From Proteiniphilum sp. (GTDB taxonomy: Bacteria; Bacteroidota; Bacteroidia; Bacteroidales; Dysgonomonadaceae), in contig JAAYFB010000106.1 in assembly GCA_012728465.1 (NCBI GenBank), forward strand, positions 1 through 6,623: 6,623 nucleotides of DNA. The letters are read 5' to 3'. The notes under the pieces were generated by a model. The model saw only the letters and a list, made by a program, of their open reading frames with translations. It did not search any database and was not told the origin of the DNA. The position numbers were made by a program, and so were the translations under genes. Below, piece after piece: positions 6,586 through 6,623 of the stretch (position 1 is the first letter of the stretch; every line of letters begins with the position of its first letter).

Positions 6586-6623
6586 TCAACTCTCTTTGCT
6601 AAGCACAATCCTAAATGTTGTAC
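6586..6623 (-). CDS. Possible C-terminal tail of an upstream gene (histidine kinase-like ending)
   Basis: Reading the minus strand from the window edge, codons from 6621 give TTFRIVLSKES followed by TGA at 6588-6586. The two bases before it (GT) would complete a Gly codon if the next base outside is G. G-T-x-F-x-I-x-L is the usual ending of a histidine kinase ATPase domain. A sensor kinase ending about 250 bp upstream of the barrel gene would be a plausible neighbour. The call rests on 11 codons, so another protein or plain noncoding DNA cannot be excluded. No terminator is visible after the stop. Confidence 0.3.
   Translation of the reverse strand, partial: TTFRIVLSKES

Noticed and set aside
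6586..6623. Treating the right edge as a confirmed histidine kinase
   Set aside because: Only 11 codons are visible, so the resemblance to a kinase ending is kept as a low-confidence feature.

Overview
The window looks like a piece of a Bacteroidota chromosome, most likely order Bacteroidales. The DNA is AT-rich. Start codons lack clear Shine-Dalgarno sequences. At least two intergenic regions carry the phylum-type -7 element TAnnTTTG. The proteins are typical of that group: RNase Y downstream of a short ZapA, and a large outer-membrane beta-barrel protein with an N-terminal carboxypeptidase-regulatory-like domain.

Layout, left to right. Positions 1-530 (+) hold the 3' end of a gene that begins before the window. 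Its last 175 residues are almost pure Ser/Thr/Arg/Asn. A perfect 14-bp hairpin follows (575-609) and sits between this gene and the convergent rny. The minus strand then carries, in transcription order, an uncharacterised coiled-coil protein (3029-2736), zapA (2716-2420), a strong intrinsic terminator (2375-2332) and rny (2206-653). A well-formed Bacteroidota promoter (3078-3048) drives the first two genes. rny lies beyond the terminator and must rely on read-through or on a promoter I could not identify with confidence.

Divergent from that cluster, 3217-3879 (+) encodes a free-standing B3/B4 (PheRS beta editing-like) domain protein with its own candidate promoter. It converges on a large outer-membrane beta-barrel/TonB-receptor-like gene (6334-3914, minus), with 34 bp between the two stop codons. 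That gene has a candidate promoter far upstream, giving a leader of roughly 135 nt. The last 38 bases (minus strand) read as the C-terminal tail of another gene, resembling the end of a histidine kinase; this rests on 11 codons only.

Functionally the window is mostly housekeeping: cell division (zapA and its coiled-coil neighbour), mRNA turnover (rny) and probable tRNA proofreading (B3/B4 protein), plus one surface protein. I see no tRNA, rRNA, CRISPR array, insertion sequence, toxin-antitoxin or phage gene, and no clear novel multi-gene system. The items most worth a second look are a pair of mutually exclusive perfect hairpins inside the B3/B4 coding sequence, the terminator between zapA and rny, the uncharacterised ZapA-linked coiled-coil protein, and the low-complexity tail at the left edge.
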